From the NCBI GenBank assembly GCA_930367215.1, contig OV884057.1, forward strand, positions 264,882,339 to 264,946,338: DNA of 64,000 nt, in the 5' to 3' direction. This DNA is from Pollenia angustigena. Its lineage: Eukaryota > Arthropoda > Insecta > Diptera > Polleniidae. Below are positions 53,947 to 64,000 of the stretch, piece after piece. Numbering within the stretch: the first letter of the stretch is position 1; the number at the start of each line of letters is the position of its first letter. Under the pieces are notes generated by a model that was not told the origin of the DNA, ran no database searches, and was given only the letters and a program-made list of their open reading frames with translations. The position numbers and the translations under genes were made by a program.

Positions 53947-54702
53947 CTGATTTCGAGAGCTCGGTCATCATTTAGGACCATGTCGTAGGACTCAAAAAAT
54001 GTTCACTGGGCAATGTATTAACTAGGAACATGCTTGTTTATTTAATGTTGATGTTTGCGTTTAATGTTTCCGTAGCAAAACAAAAACAATGGAAACAAAA
54101 TATTAAAGGAAAATAACTTTGTCATTAGATTGATTATCAAATGAATGTATGAATGAGTATTTGAGCTACTAAAGGTGACATTGGCGTTGGGGTAGTGGAC
54201 AAGTGGGTGGGTGGGTGGTTGTTCTTTTCATTTATTAATTTTGTAATCAATATTAATTTAACCCTTTTTCGTAGCTTTTATTTGTGAGATTCATTAAAGA
54301 AATTCATCATTTTCTTATAACATTTTTTTGACACTCTTTTAATTCCTAATTTCATTTTGACTTTGCTCATGAAGTATATTTAATCAATTAACTAAAACGT
54401 ATTATTCTTCCCCACATCATCATCATCATCAAAATCTTCTACATCAATTCAAGGTACATAATTATGTAAATTTTCTGAAACATCATACAAATTTTGTATG
54501 TAATTTGTATTTACATTACAATTAGAAGTCCTAAGAAAATTTTGTAAGAACCGACCTATATAAGGCCCTTATCTGAAAATCTTCTTAATTCACATACAAT
54601 CTGATTCGCATTCGCCAAAGTATATTGAAGTTAAGCAAATCAAAATTTATATGCGGTCAAGATTAATATCAAAATATTTGTTTATTAAAAGGTTTTTGCA
54701 TA
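53947..54702. other. Non-coding with simple repeats
   Basis: GTGGGTGGGTGGGTGG near 54208, CATCATCATCATCATC near 54415. No gene. Confidence 0.5.
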
Positions 54703-55145
54703 CACAGAAACATTTTTCACCAAAATTTTTTCAATTAATTCAATAAAGCTGTTTCAAACAATTTTTTTAATTGTTCCAATTAATTTCCCTTAATTGAAAA
54801 TAAAAATTATAATGTTTGTTTGTATATTTGCAAATATGAAAACATACACACAAACTTTAAAATATTTAAACTTTTCAAACAATTTTTTAATTGTTTCAAT
54901 AAACTGTGTTGATTGAAAAAAATACTTTAATTTGTGTTTACGTTTTATTTAGCCTCTTTTGCTGGTGGTCAAATTTTAATTAAACCTATTGATTGAAACT
55001 GAACAGCAAGAAAAGCTCAAACTTACAAATGTGTTAATTGATATGATCAATTTGTTTGCTGGCGGAAAATCAGTACGGAATTTAATTGATAGTACAAATT
55101 TCTAACAAATACGTTAATTGAAGTTGGTTTTTCATTTTTTCTGTG
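54703..55145 (+). mobile_element. CACAG-ended MITE, complete copy, TA borders
   Basis: CACAGAAACATTTTTCACCA ... TTTTCATTTTTTCTGTG, with TA on both sides (54701-54702, 55146-55147), as in Tc1/mariner-type insertion. 443 bp, non-coding, many TTAATTGAA words. Other copies: 52059-53056 (inverted, split) and 63486-63928; 56653-57376 shares only the ends. Confidence 0.82.
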
Positions 55146-55147
55146 TA

Positions 55148-55679
55148 AACAAGAATTTTGAGAAAAACCGGTAAAAAATTTTTGTAGCCGTCACCGCCAA
55201 CAATTTTTCAGTTAAAAATCGACTCCAGCTAAGCCACCGATTACTTTGTAAAGAATTTTTATTCTCTTTTTTAAACACCTTAACAAATTTTTTTTGTTTG
55301 ACTATCCTTAAAAGTGCTACTCTAATGTTGTCTGCCTCCCAATACTGTCAGTTCTTTTTTATAAAGCACCAAAATTTCATCAACATTTTTAAGATAACGA
55401 CATTTACGAAAATGAGTTAAGAGTAGTCAATTAGAGTACACAAAATGGCTTAAATTATTTGTGTTATAATATAAACACATACAAATATGTACAAATGTCC
55501 ATGTTTTACATGCATACCCGTACTCTGACATAATTGCATGGTGGGTCTTAGCCACTGAGTTATTTACATAAACTAAATGTCGATGTCGCATATCTTGCAA
55601 TATGTAAACAGTTGACGATACTGAGTACATTCAAGCTCCTTACTAGGAAGTTCGAGTTATCTAATATCTGCAATCGAAC
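55148..55679. other. Non-coding spacer
   Basis: No element or gene recognised; the minus ORF at 55427-55630 has no motif. Confidence 0.4.
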
Positions 55680-56200
55680 TCACTCCACTGCATCCATTTG
55701 TAATTCGGAAACAATCTACCCGCGTAAGTTTGGGTAGCACCACAACCACCTCGTGTAATTGGTTTAACAATCTTTTGTAAAGGAAACCACTGCTACAACC
55801 AAGATCTTATTTTGGACAAATTTTTGGAAGGGAATGCAACGGGTACCGACGGAGAGTTTTCACTTGCCTTCCCCCCGGGCTTGTACTGCGATAAACCGAT
55901 ACCTCATACAATGATCAGCACAGGTGTTTGCAACCCACCTGCGGGCCACCGATCTCTGAGGAGAGCCATATAACCTTAAGTACTATGGTGAATACTTCAC
56001 GCCCTTGAAGCCTTCCATTCAAGGGCGCTAGACTTTTGGTCTCGTATCGTCACATCCTAGCGAAGTCTCAACTAGAGCCTTGTATTCCAGGATTACCACG
56101 GGGAGGTAATACATAGGCTTCTGTTGCAAGTTGAAGGTATACCACTAGGGCCGTCCTTCTGAACAAGCAAGCTAATCCCTATGCAAATATGTACACACAA
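55680..56200. other. GC-richer island of unknown origin
   Basis: Composition clearly differs from neighbours (GCCTTCCCCCCGGGCTTGTA, CCACCTGCGGGCCACCGATC, GGATTACCACGGGGAGGTAA). No ORF over 60 codons in any frame, no inverted ends, no polyA. It could be an untranslated part of a non-LTR retrotransposon or a decayed gene. It is not repeated elsewhere in this window. Confidence 0.5.
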
Positions 56201-56652
56201 ATGTTTATATAATTTTTATATATTCTATCGGCTAACAGCCGGCTTCGAGCCGCCGCCGATAAAATTCCACGGCGCAGGTCTGAGGTTACGATTCATGTAA
56301 AGTGTTTTGTGCCGCATATGGTTTTGTTATCTTCATCTATATCAGATTTGTTTGCCTTTAAGTGATTTAAGGAAAGGGGGTTATATGGGACCTATGGTTA
56401 ATTTAGGACCTACGAGCACAATATTTTGCAATGACATAATGGCTATCGTAGAAGTTGTTGTGGACAATTTGTATATCAAAACCAACATATATAAGGAAGT
56501 AATGACACTTAAAGATATTTTCGGGAGTAGAATTTGTATGGTCAAATACACGCAAAGAAAAAACATGGTTGTGGTAAACATATTCTAAGAGCAACATATT
56601 ATGATAAGAATTATGATTGTAGTCCCTTATTCATATTATTCTGTTAATCATA

Positions 56653-57376
56653 CACAGAAAAAAATATCTCAAGAAAATTTTTAACAACACAGTTTGTTAA
56701 AAATATAATTTTTGTTCAACAAACTTTTTGTTTGATTCAATGACAAATTTTATCAAATATACACTTGGCAAAATAGCACTCAATAAAACATATTTAATAA
56801 TGAAATATTTAAATATTTCTTGATATTCAATAAAACAAATATTTGAATCAACGTTAAAACAGTATTTTTACAACTCTTGTCCATTTTATAATAGGTCATA
56901 ATTCTCATTCGCTTAACACTTTTATTTGGTTAAATAAATAATAGTTTTGCCAAAGTCTTTAGAAAAAGGTTTCCTGATGATCTGGCCTAAGCAACCAGCG
57001 AAATGCGCATAGGAACTAGCTTATCCCCCAATTATAAATTTTAGTGTATTTATCAAAAAATAAAATTAGAAATTTAGCACATCATTATTAATAAACAAAT
57101 AAATAAAGATTCGATAAACATTTTGTTTGATTTATTCAACATTTCCAACAATTTATTTTAACAAATCACGTAAACATTTTGTTGAAAAAAATTATTTTGG
57201 GCAACAACTTTTTTTATTGATTCAATAAACTTGGTTGTTGACTAAAAATTCAATAACTATACCTACAAACTTTTTTTTATCAATAATGCAAAAATCGTCA
57301 TCGCAGAAAATTCAAATTTTTTTTTTATCAAATATGCGAATTTCGTATTCAAATATGAAAATTATTTTTTTCTGTG
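56653..57376. mobile_element. CACAG-ended element with TA borders, nested
   Basis: CACAGAAAAAAATATCTCAA ... ATTATTTTTTTCTGTG, TA at 56651-56652 and 57377-57378. The interior differs from the 54703 copy (many AACAAA-TTTTGTT words) and contains the CACTG-type repeat at 56870-57058. Confidence 0.75.
56870..57058 (+). repeat. CACTG-ended dispersed repeat, third copy
   Basis: GGTTTCCTGATGATCTGGCC and TAAGCAACCAGCGAAATGCG with GCATAGGAACTAGCTTATCC match 14395-14653. Left edge diffuse. Confidence 0.7.
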
Positions 57377-57632
57377 TACTAAGTTAAGAAGTTATCAAAT
57401 TATTGACATGTTAATCATAATTAGCTAAGAAATTAATCATTTATTGTCATGTTAATCATAATAAGCTAAGAAGTAATCATATTATCATCATGAATAACTT
57501 TAGAAGCAATCATATTATGATACAGCACCTTTCATAGCTGTCATAAAAATACAAAATAAATTTAAATATTTTTGAATCGATTTTTTATTTTGTGGTTTTT
57601 TACAATTTTTCTTAATGTTAATCAAATAGCGG

Positions 57633-57922
57633 CTGGCTCTATTGCTAGTACTTCACAAACAAACAATCAAAACCAATCATATGCCAAAGTCTTAAAAGGA
57701 AACCCTAATGCGAAAAATCCCCCGAGTACTTCTAACGCAAAGCAACCTCCAAACGCTAATGTTCCTAGGGAAGGTCTACAAATGCCTTCTGGAAATATGC
57801 CTACCTCAATTGAAAATTTAATTCAAACTATGAATAACTTCATGGCCACTATGCAGAACATGTTTCAGGAAATGATGCGAAACCAGAACATGCTCCTGCA
57901 AGTTCTACTCAACAAAAAATGA
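57633..57922 (+). pseudogene. LINE ORF1 C-terminal fragment
   Basis: The in-frame remainder of ORF1 begins inside the protein: SYAKVLKGN, a proline/asparagine-rich linker, then IENLIQTMNNFMATMQNMFQ and a methionine/glutamine-rich end. Zinc knuckles and the N terminus are absent because of 5' truncation. The Met codon at 57572 and about 20 following codons are flanking DNA, so that start is not real. The stop overlaps the ORF2 start as ATGA, typical of termination-reinitiation. Confidence 0.82.
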
Positions 57923-60561
57923 ACCAGTTAAAAATATGTTTCTGGAATGCAAACGGGTTATCCCAACATAAACACGAAGTTGCAAACTTTCTTCATAGGC
58001 ATGAAATCGACGTACTTCTTGTCTCTGAAACACACTTTACTCATAAAAACTGCTTTAGGGTAAATGGATACCTTACGTATGACACAAAACATCCCAGCGG
58101 ACGAGCTTGTGGTGGCACAGCCATAATTGTGCACAAACACATCAGACACTTACCATTGCCAGAGTTCGAAGAAGATTGTATCCAGGCCACATCTATAAAT
58201 CTTACTGATTTCAATCTAACGTTAACATCCGTTTATTGTCCCCCGAGGCACAAAATTGTAAACGATAAATTTCTCAACCTCTTCTCCACATTGGGCCAGA
58301 AGTTCATTGCTGCTGGCGACTACAACGCTAAACATACATATTGGGGGTCCAGACTTATTAGTCCTAGAGGTAATCAGCTATACAATACCGTAACTGCAAA
58401 TAATTTTGATGTGGTATCGAGTGGTGAGCCTACCTATTGGCCAACCGACTTCAATAAGCTACCAGACCTTATTGACTTTGCTGTAATTAAAAACATCAAG
58501 CGCGATCAGGTACTAGTTAGTTCCTCCTATGATCTTTCGTCTGATCATTCACCTTCAATCCTCATTTTAAAAGGTAACTCTGACGCTGCAGCTGCAAACT
58601 TTATTTCCTATCCAAACAGAAACACAAATTGTTTAAAGTATAAAATGTATGTGAGCTCTCACCTATCACAGTGCATTCCCCTAAAAAATTCATCTGACAT
58701 CCAAATAGCTGTCGACCGATTTACAGAAATCTTGGATACTGCAGCAAGAAATGCAACCCCAATCAAGCGGACAATTAAACGTGCTCCTTACAATACATCG
58801 ACGGATATAGAGACCCTTATCAGAGAAAAAAGGAAGTTCAGAAGACAATGGCAAAACAGTCGTTCCCCAACCACTAAGGCCCAACTACAATTATGCCTGA
58901 CCACTCTTCGCAACAAATTGAGATAGAAGGCTATCTAAACAGCCTAGACGCCACAAAAAACTCCAATTATAGCTTATGGAAGGCTGTACGGCATATGAAA
59001 TGCCCTATAACCCAAGAATCTCCATTAAGACTGGAAAACCGCACTTGGGCCAACAAACACACATGAAAAATTAAACGCTTTCGCGGGCCACCTTGAGAAA
59101 GTTTTCACGCCACATGATGTACATACTTGTTCCTGTCGTCCAATCATTCCTGATAAGGTAAACCATCCATTAAAATTTAACATAACTCAAGTAAAATCTG
59201 CAATAGAAAAAGTGAATATTAGAAAATCTCCCGGACCTGACCGCATCACAGGGTCAATGATAAGAAACCTACCATCGTATGCTTCCAGAATCTTGCTGCT
59301 CATTTTTAACGCTATATTAAGAGTCGGATACTTCCCATCCTCATGGAAGAGGTCTATAATTGTGATGATTCCCAAGCCAGGAAAAGATGCTAGCCAGGTT
59401 GCGTCGTACAGACCGATAAGCTTATTGTCAATCCTATCGAAGCTTTTCGAAAAAATATTCGTTTTAAGTATAACTCCTCATCTAAATGAACACGACATCA
59501 TCCCGGATCACCAGTTCGGATTCAGAGCGAAACATGGTACAATAGAACAAGTGCATAGAATTGTCACCCTTATTCGATCGGCGTTTGAGAAAAAGCAATA
59601 CTGCTCAGCACTGTTTATAGACATTTCCCAAGCTTTTGACAAAGTTTGGCATGATGGGCTACTCATCAAAATAACACGAATGCTTCCTCAAAACACTCAC
59701 AAGCTTCTGGAGAGCTATCTAACAGGCAGAACATTCATAGTAAGGTCGCAAGATAAATACTCCCCCCTCAAGAAAATTAGTGCTGGTGTCCCCCAAGGCA
59801 GCATATTAGGACCGCTTCTATATATAATATACACAGCGGATATGCCAACAAACCTGAGCACGCATACCTCTACATTTGCAGACGACACAACATTTATTAG
59901 CGTTAACCATGACCCAAAAGTCGCATCGCAAAATCTGCAGTCCCACATCAATGATCTAGAGGCCTGGCTAGAAAAATGAAGAATAAAGGTTAACCCGGCT
60001 AAATGTGCTCACTTAACTTTCACGCTCAGAAGACAAACGTGCCCAGCTGTAAAAATAAATAACATCACTGTTCCGGTAGAAAACCATGTTAAGTACTTGG
60101 GAATTCATATAGATGGACGCTTGACCTGGTCGCGTCATATTGAAGCGAAAATAACGGCTATGAAACTTAAAGCAGCTCAACTACATTGGCTTCTCGGTCG
60201 AAACTCAAACTTGTCCTTAGACAACAAAATTCTCTTATACAAGTCAATCATAAAACCAATATGGACATATGGCATCCAATTATGGGGTACTGCATGCGCA
60301 TCTTACATCCAAAAGCTTCAAAGAAGACAGTCTAGAGTATTACGACAAATTGTCTGCGCCCCATGGTATATACGTAATGATATTATCCACAGAGATCCCA
60401 ACGTCCCCACTATCCAGGAGGAAATTAAAAAATATCCAATAAGTTACATCGATAAACTAATGGCCCACCCTAACTACCTCGCTCGGGGTCTGCTTCAGTT
60501 CGAAAGTCACCAGAGGCTAAAAAGAACCGATACATTGAGCCTAACTAGAAGACATTTTTAA
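57919..60561 (+). pseudogene. LINE ORF2: endonuclease and reverse transcriptase, disrupted
   Basis: N-terminal AP-type endonuclease with WNANGL (Asn10), SETHF (Glu37), AAGDYNAKH (Asp134, Asn136) and SSDHSP (Asp209, His210), so all catalytic residues visible. Reverse transcriptase follows: SYRPISLLS, FIDISQAFDKVWH (near 59605-59650), GVPQGSILGPLLY, and the catalytic FADD (59875-59886); the C-terminal part has GIQLWGT and RQSRVLRQIVCAPWY. Lesions: a frame break near 58920 giving TAG at 58924, a compensating break near 59040-59050, and TGA at 59977 where the protein pattern expects Trp. Each would stop translation; otherwise the copy is well preserved and may be fairly young. Confidence 0.9.
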
Positions 60562-60698
60562 AATTTGAATACAGCAGTTAGTGGTTACACTGGTAACAAC
60601 TAATAAACAACAAGTAGAATTAAGATTTGAATACATATCGTAAATTTCGATAAGAAAGATTCAATAATAAAAATAAATAAAAAAAAAAAAAAAAAAAT

Positions 60699-61076
60699 AG
60701 CGGAGTTCAATATAAGGCTTGCAAAAGAGCAAATGAAAAATCTGTGGTTTTCATGGGCAACCGCATGTGTCCATTTTTTCGATTTTAAGATGTTACATTT
60801 TTTTGAAAAAAGATGGATCAATTCCGATTTTTTAACGTAATGACAAAGTTTAAAATGTGCAATACCTAGCCCATAGTTTGATCTAGAATGGTTTTTCGGC
60901 TTTCCTGAAAAATTTGTTTTGAGACACACGCGGTTGCCCATGAAAACCACAGAAATATCGTAGCAGTTTTATAAAATATAACAAAATCTCTGTGTGTTTT
61001 GTTGTTGGATTTTACAAAAAAACTATGATATTTTGCATTTGCACTATTGCATCACTAATACTTGAATGAACTCCGC
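60699..61076. mobile_element. MITE with GCGGAGTTCA ends, left tip displaced by the LINE
   Basis: GCGGAGTTCAATATAAGGCT and (inverted) GCGGAGTTCATTCAAGTATT are the ends; GGTTTTCATGGGCAACCGC and GCGGTTGCCCATGAAAACC form inner arms. TA outside both ends is compatible with TA insertion. The LINE inserted at its left tip, so a few left bases are also found at 57629-57632. Confidence 0.75.
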
Positions 61077-61540
61077 TAATATTTTAATTTCTTTAAACTT
61101 ATTTTTTTTATGGAAGTTTATCTTTTAATTGTTTAACCGCTCACAAATAAAAAAAAAACGACACAACTGCTTCAAAATTATTTTACAAATGGCGCTAACA
61201 TAATATGATTAGAGTAAAAATAGTTTGATTGCATTTTTAACATAATATGATAAATGTATAGAAAGTTATCATGTTATGGCTATTAAATAGCATGATATGG
61301 TTGTGAGAAATATAATATGTTTAGAAAGTTATCATAATTAAGTTGTTAGAAAAATAATTATTTTTCGGTCAACAATACTCAAATTTATAATTGCGATCAA
61401 CATATATATGTTTACAGTAACTATAATATTGTTGATATTTAATAAAAATAACAATTATTTGTGTACGACAACAATATATTGTTACATTAAACATAGTGTT
61501 GTTGCATAACCATGCCCAACCATATTTGTTCTCTGCGTGT

Positions 61541-62135
61541 ATGGATCGATGATAATAAAATCACTGAAGGTGATTTAGATTGCAATGGAACAAATTTGGA
61601 CCAAGTTTAATTAAATACCAACGTAATAAAGAGCGTTTATGGGCACTTAAGCCATTTCGGAAATAAGTACGGGGACTATGTGAAGTTATGGACCGATTCC
61701 CACCATTTTGAATAGGAAAACTGGAAATTGAAACATAAGTTTCATTAAATTATCTCCAAAATTGCGAGCTGAAGTTTGCGTACAAGGTTAAATTGACAGA
61801 CAACCAGCCTACCTAACAGCCATCCGGACGGAAGGCCACCGTTAGATCTGCTCAGACACTGATTCTAATGCTGGGTACACACAGTGCAATCTACATGCAA
61901 TCTGTTTCAATGCAACCTCAAAATATCAAAGCGTTTTGATGTTGATGCAATCTGGAATGAATGAAAATGAATTTAATTCACTAGATTGCGTAAATGTGTT
62001 GCATAGTGTGTACCCAGCATAAGTCGGTCGGTACATCGAAAGGTGGGTCTAGGAAAAATAGTTTTTAGTGTTACACACATCCGCAAAAACGCACACTACA
62101 CATTCCACCTATCGTGAAGGGTATACAAATATATT
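61541..62135 (+). repeat. Interspersed fly-type repeat, interrupted by a MITE
   Basis: ATTGCGAGCTGAAGTTTGCG, GACAGACAACCAGCCTACCT, AAAGGTGGGTCTAGG, GTGTTACACACATCCGC and AAACGCACACTACACATTCC parallel 28141-28441. Decayed, non-coding. Confidence 0.55.
61869..62019. mobile_element. Harbinger-like MITE, 151 bp, TAA duplication
   Basis: TGCTGGGTACACACAGTGCA and (inverted) TGCTGGGTACACACTATGCA, TAA on both sides (61866-61868, 62020-62022). The related sequence at about 28318 reads straight through (GATTCTAAGT), supporting the insertion. Confidence 0.88.
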
Positions 62136-63485
62136 CAATGGTTCAATTATTATAATTTTTCATTTATGAGTTTCTAATAATAGAAAAATATACAAACTTA
62201 TTTACGGGGTTGTATAAAATCTTTTCCAACGGAAAAAGTGGCAGCAAAATTTGTTACAGATGGATTTTTTTTCTTTTATCTAATTCTAATTTTAAAATAA
62301 AAATTTTTCCCCAGTTAAAGTTAAAGAAAATATATTAGACATAGCGCCTTCATAGGAGGATCATTTGTAATGCCGTAAGTCGGCACAAAAGTGACCTGAA
62401 AAGCGAAAATCATCCGTGAAGGGAGAGAAGTGTAAAAAATTAAATATTACAAAACAGAAATCAAGATTTCTCTGTATTATAAAATTATTGAAGACGATTT
62501 CTTGAAATATTTACAAAACCAGTATAATCTTCATCTTCAAATTTCAAACTTGTAAAGCCAGAACAACATCGATACCTTAGCTATTTTTAATGTAAATGAT
62601 TTTATAAAGTAATCAAGTAACCAACCAACCACCCTTTTATGGCCACTCATTTGCGATGGCAAACACTTCTAAAAAAATTCGTAGCATTAAACGCCATTTT
62701 TTTCCATGAAAGAGGGTTGAAATCGGGCAGAGGAAGAGGATTTAACCCCTTTATGAATTTCATTTTCGTCTTTATTTCATAAATTAAACAAAAGGCTTAA
62801 ACAAGCAAAAATATGTATATTTAATAAGAGTTTGAGATAGTTTGAACATAAATACTTGATTTCAGTTGTCATCAATCATAATTTTTAGCAGTGTCATTTC
62901 TGTGGTTAACATTTTGATTAAAGTCACAATTTCTCTTGATGAACATTTATTTAGAATTTTCTTTTTAGCAACTTCATTCAAACTTATCGAAGTATTCTTT
63001 ATTAAAGAAAATATATTGCCAAATGTAATTAAAAAAATTATGTATACAGAAGGACGTTTCACCAAAACCACTTCTTTATTTTTCCACTTCTAAAACAAAA
63101 TTTCAACAGGGTTGTGAAAATCGTTACGAAGAATTTTTTTTTTGATCGTGTAGGTCCACTTCTGAAAGTAGGGATTCTTAAAGGAAATCAGTCGGCTTTT
63201 GAATGGCATTAAATTTGAAAAAATTAACCTGATAAATGTAGTTTATCGGTCGATAATTTGATATTTTAAGTATCAAAGTAAAACATTTTAGTTAGGCGAA
63301 AATTACCCGATTAAACAGCTAATTTACTTAATAGATGTATTGCCACAAGCTTTCTTTGGAAAACTGCAATAATGAGCCACAATATATGGAACACTGCTGC
63401 GCAGTTTTGCCAAACAGTATTTTAATTTTAAAATATTTTAAATGTGCAGCTCTCCTGAAGTCCTTAAGTTCACGATATTGTGCAA
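62136..63485. other. Non-coding, unassigned
   Basis: No element ends or coding sequence recognised. ORFs at 62862-63093 on both strands overlap and have no motif. Confidence 0.4.
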
Positions 63486-63928
63486 GAATATATAAATTTT
63501 CACCAATCTTTTTTCAATTAATTCAATAATGGTGTTTCAAACAATTATTTTAATTGTGCCAATTAATTTCCATTAATTGAAAATAAAAATTATAATGTTT
63601 GTGTGTATATTTGCAAATATAAAAACATACACACAAACTTTAAAATATTTAAAGTTTTCAAACAATTTTTTAATTGTTTCAATTAACTGTGTTGATTGAG
63701 AAAAATATTTTGATTTGTGTTTACGTTTTATATAGCCTCTATTGCTGGTGGTCACATTTTAATTAAACCTATTGATTGAAACTGAACAGCAAGAAAAGCT
63801 CTAACTTACAAACGTGTTAATTGATATGATCAATTTGTTTGCTGGCGGAAAATCAGTACAGAATTTAATTAATAGTACAAATTTCTAACAAATACGTTTA
63901 TTGAAGTTGGTTTTTAATTTTTTCTGTG
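63486..63928 (+). mobile_element. CACAG-ended MITE, fourth copy
   Basis: TTTTCACCAATCTTTTTTCA ... TTTTTAATTTTTTCTGTG, same internal sequence as 54703-55145 (AGCTCTAACTTACAAACGTG, TGATATGATCAATTTGTTTG). The outermost left bases have decayed, so the start is approximate. Confidence 0.75.
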
Positions 63929-64000
63929 TTGGCACAAAACTGTGTGGATTATTTGCACAAAGTATTCTCTTCGTAGCCATTTTGTTATTGATGGTAAATT

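Larger units (their letters stand above)
57633..60693 (+). mobile_element. jockey-type LINE, 5'-truncated, with target duplication
   Basis: Starts within ORF1, contains all of ORF2, and ends in a short 3' region with an A-rich tail (AATAAAAATAAATAAAA then A-run). AAATAGCGG lies directly before (57624-57632) and after (60694-60702), which defines the insertion exactly. The site is the left tip of another inverted-repeat element (60699-61076). Three lesions in ORF2 make it dead. 5' truncation is usual for LINE insertion. Confidence 0.92.
56549..61539. mobile_element. TA-bordered element opened by nested insertions (5-kb nest)
   Basis: CACGCAAAGAAAAAACATGG and (right end inverted) CACGCAGAGAACAAATATGG are the ends; TA lies outside both (56547-56548, 61540-61541). 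Subterminal ATAATATGATTA / TAATCATATTAT words occur in groups on both sides (57400-57530 and 61195-61330). Removing the CACAG element, the LINE and the short MITE leaves about 0.8 kb of this outer element. Non-coding itself. Confidence 0.7.

Noticed and set aside
55427..55630. Minus-strand ORF of 67 codons, and overlapping ORFs at 56307-56597
   Set aside because: No motif; overlapping ORFs on both strands at the second site are typical of chance.
57572..57632. Start of a predicted secreted-like protein MNRFFILWFF...
   Set aside because: The hydrophobic start is flanking DNA joined in frame to the 5'-truncated LINE ORF1; the target duplication AAATAGCGG marks the junction.

Overview
This window is AT-rich nuclear DNA of an insect, most probably a higher fly (calyptrate or muscoid Diptera). 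The reasons are the many TATGTATG-type runs, the element families (jockey-like LINE, Ty3/gypsy-like LTR element, hAT, piggyBac, Harbinger, Tc1, pogo, Helitron), and one spliced gene of the SLC17 type. Species cannot be read from the sequence. Almost all of the window is repeats. I see no bacterial genes, CRISPR array or intact tRNA/rRNA gene.

The only host gene I can support is the C-terminal part of an SLC17 / Na+-phosphate-cotransporter-like MFS transporter on the + strand. It has four coding exons (16811-17094, 17398-17530, 21203-21444, 21515-21703) with consensus splice sites, matching phases and a stop. Its N-terminal exons are not recognisable upstream, so the preceding intron may exceed 16.8 kb and consist of transposons. 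The 3.7-kb intron between the second and third visible exons holds a dead piggyBac transposase.

Left arm (1-16.6 kb): the start of a Ty3/gypsy-like retrotransposon on the - strand (partial pol, gag, a -1 slippery heptamer, a tRNA-Lys-type primer site), then a row of DNA elements. These include a hAT element with an 8-bp target duplication, a Helitron with an internal minisatellite, and a pogo/Tigger-type element whose left end is duplicated. Middle (22.7-38.5 kb): a second Helitron carrying two nested palindromic elements, Harbinger-like and hAT elements, a dead Tc1 gene, an element with a 9-bp target duplication containing an inverted array of GC-rich hairpins, and a LINE relic split by a MITE. 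38.7-42.8 kb: a 4.1-kb element with long terminal inverted repeats and a perfect 8-bp target duplication, holding at least five smaller elements. 43.2-45.1 kb: another long-inverted-repeat element with a decayed transposase-like gene.

Right arm (45.5-64 kb): further short elements, a MADF-domain relic, four copies of a CACAG-ended family, a tRNA-promoter-bearing insertion with a 10-bp duplication, and a 5-kb nest (56549-61539) whose largest insert is a 5'-truncated jockey-like LINE with its own target duplication. Many element boundaries were fixed by matching inverted termini with target-site duplications, and sometimes by an unoccupied copy elsewhere in the window. Superfamily names rest on terminus and duplication length plus a few protein motifs; no database search was possible.
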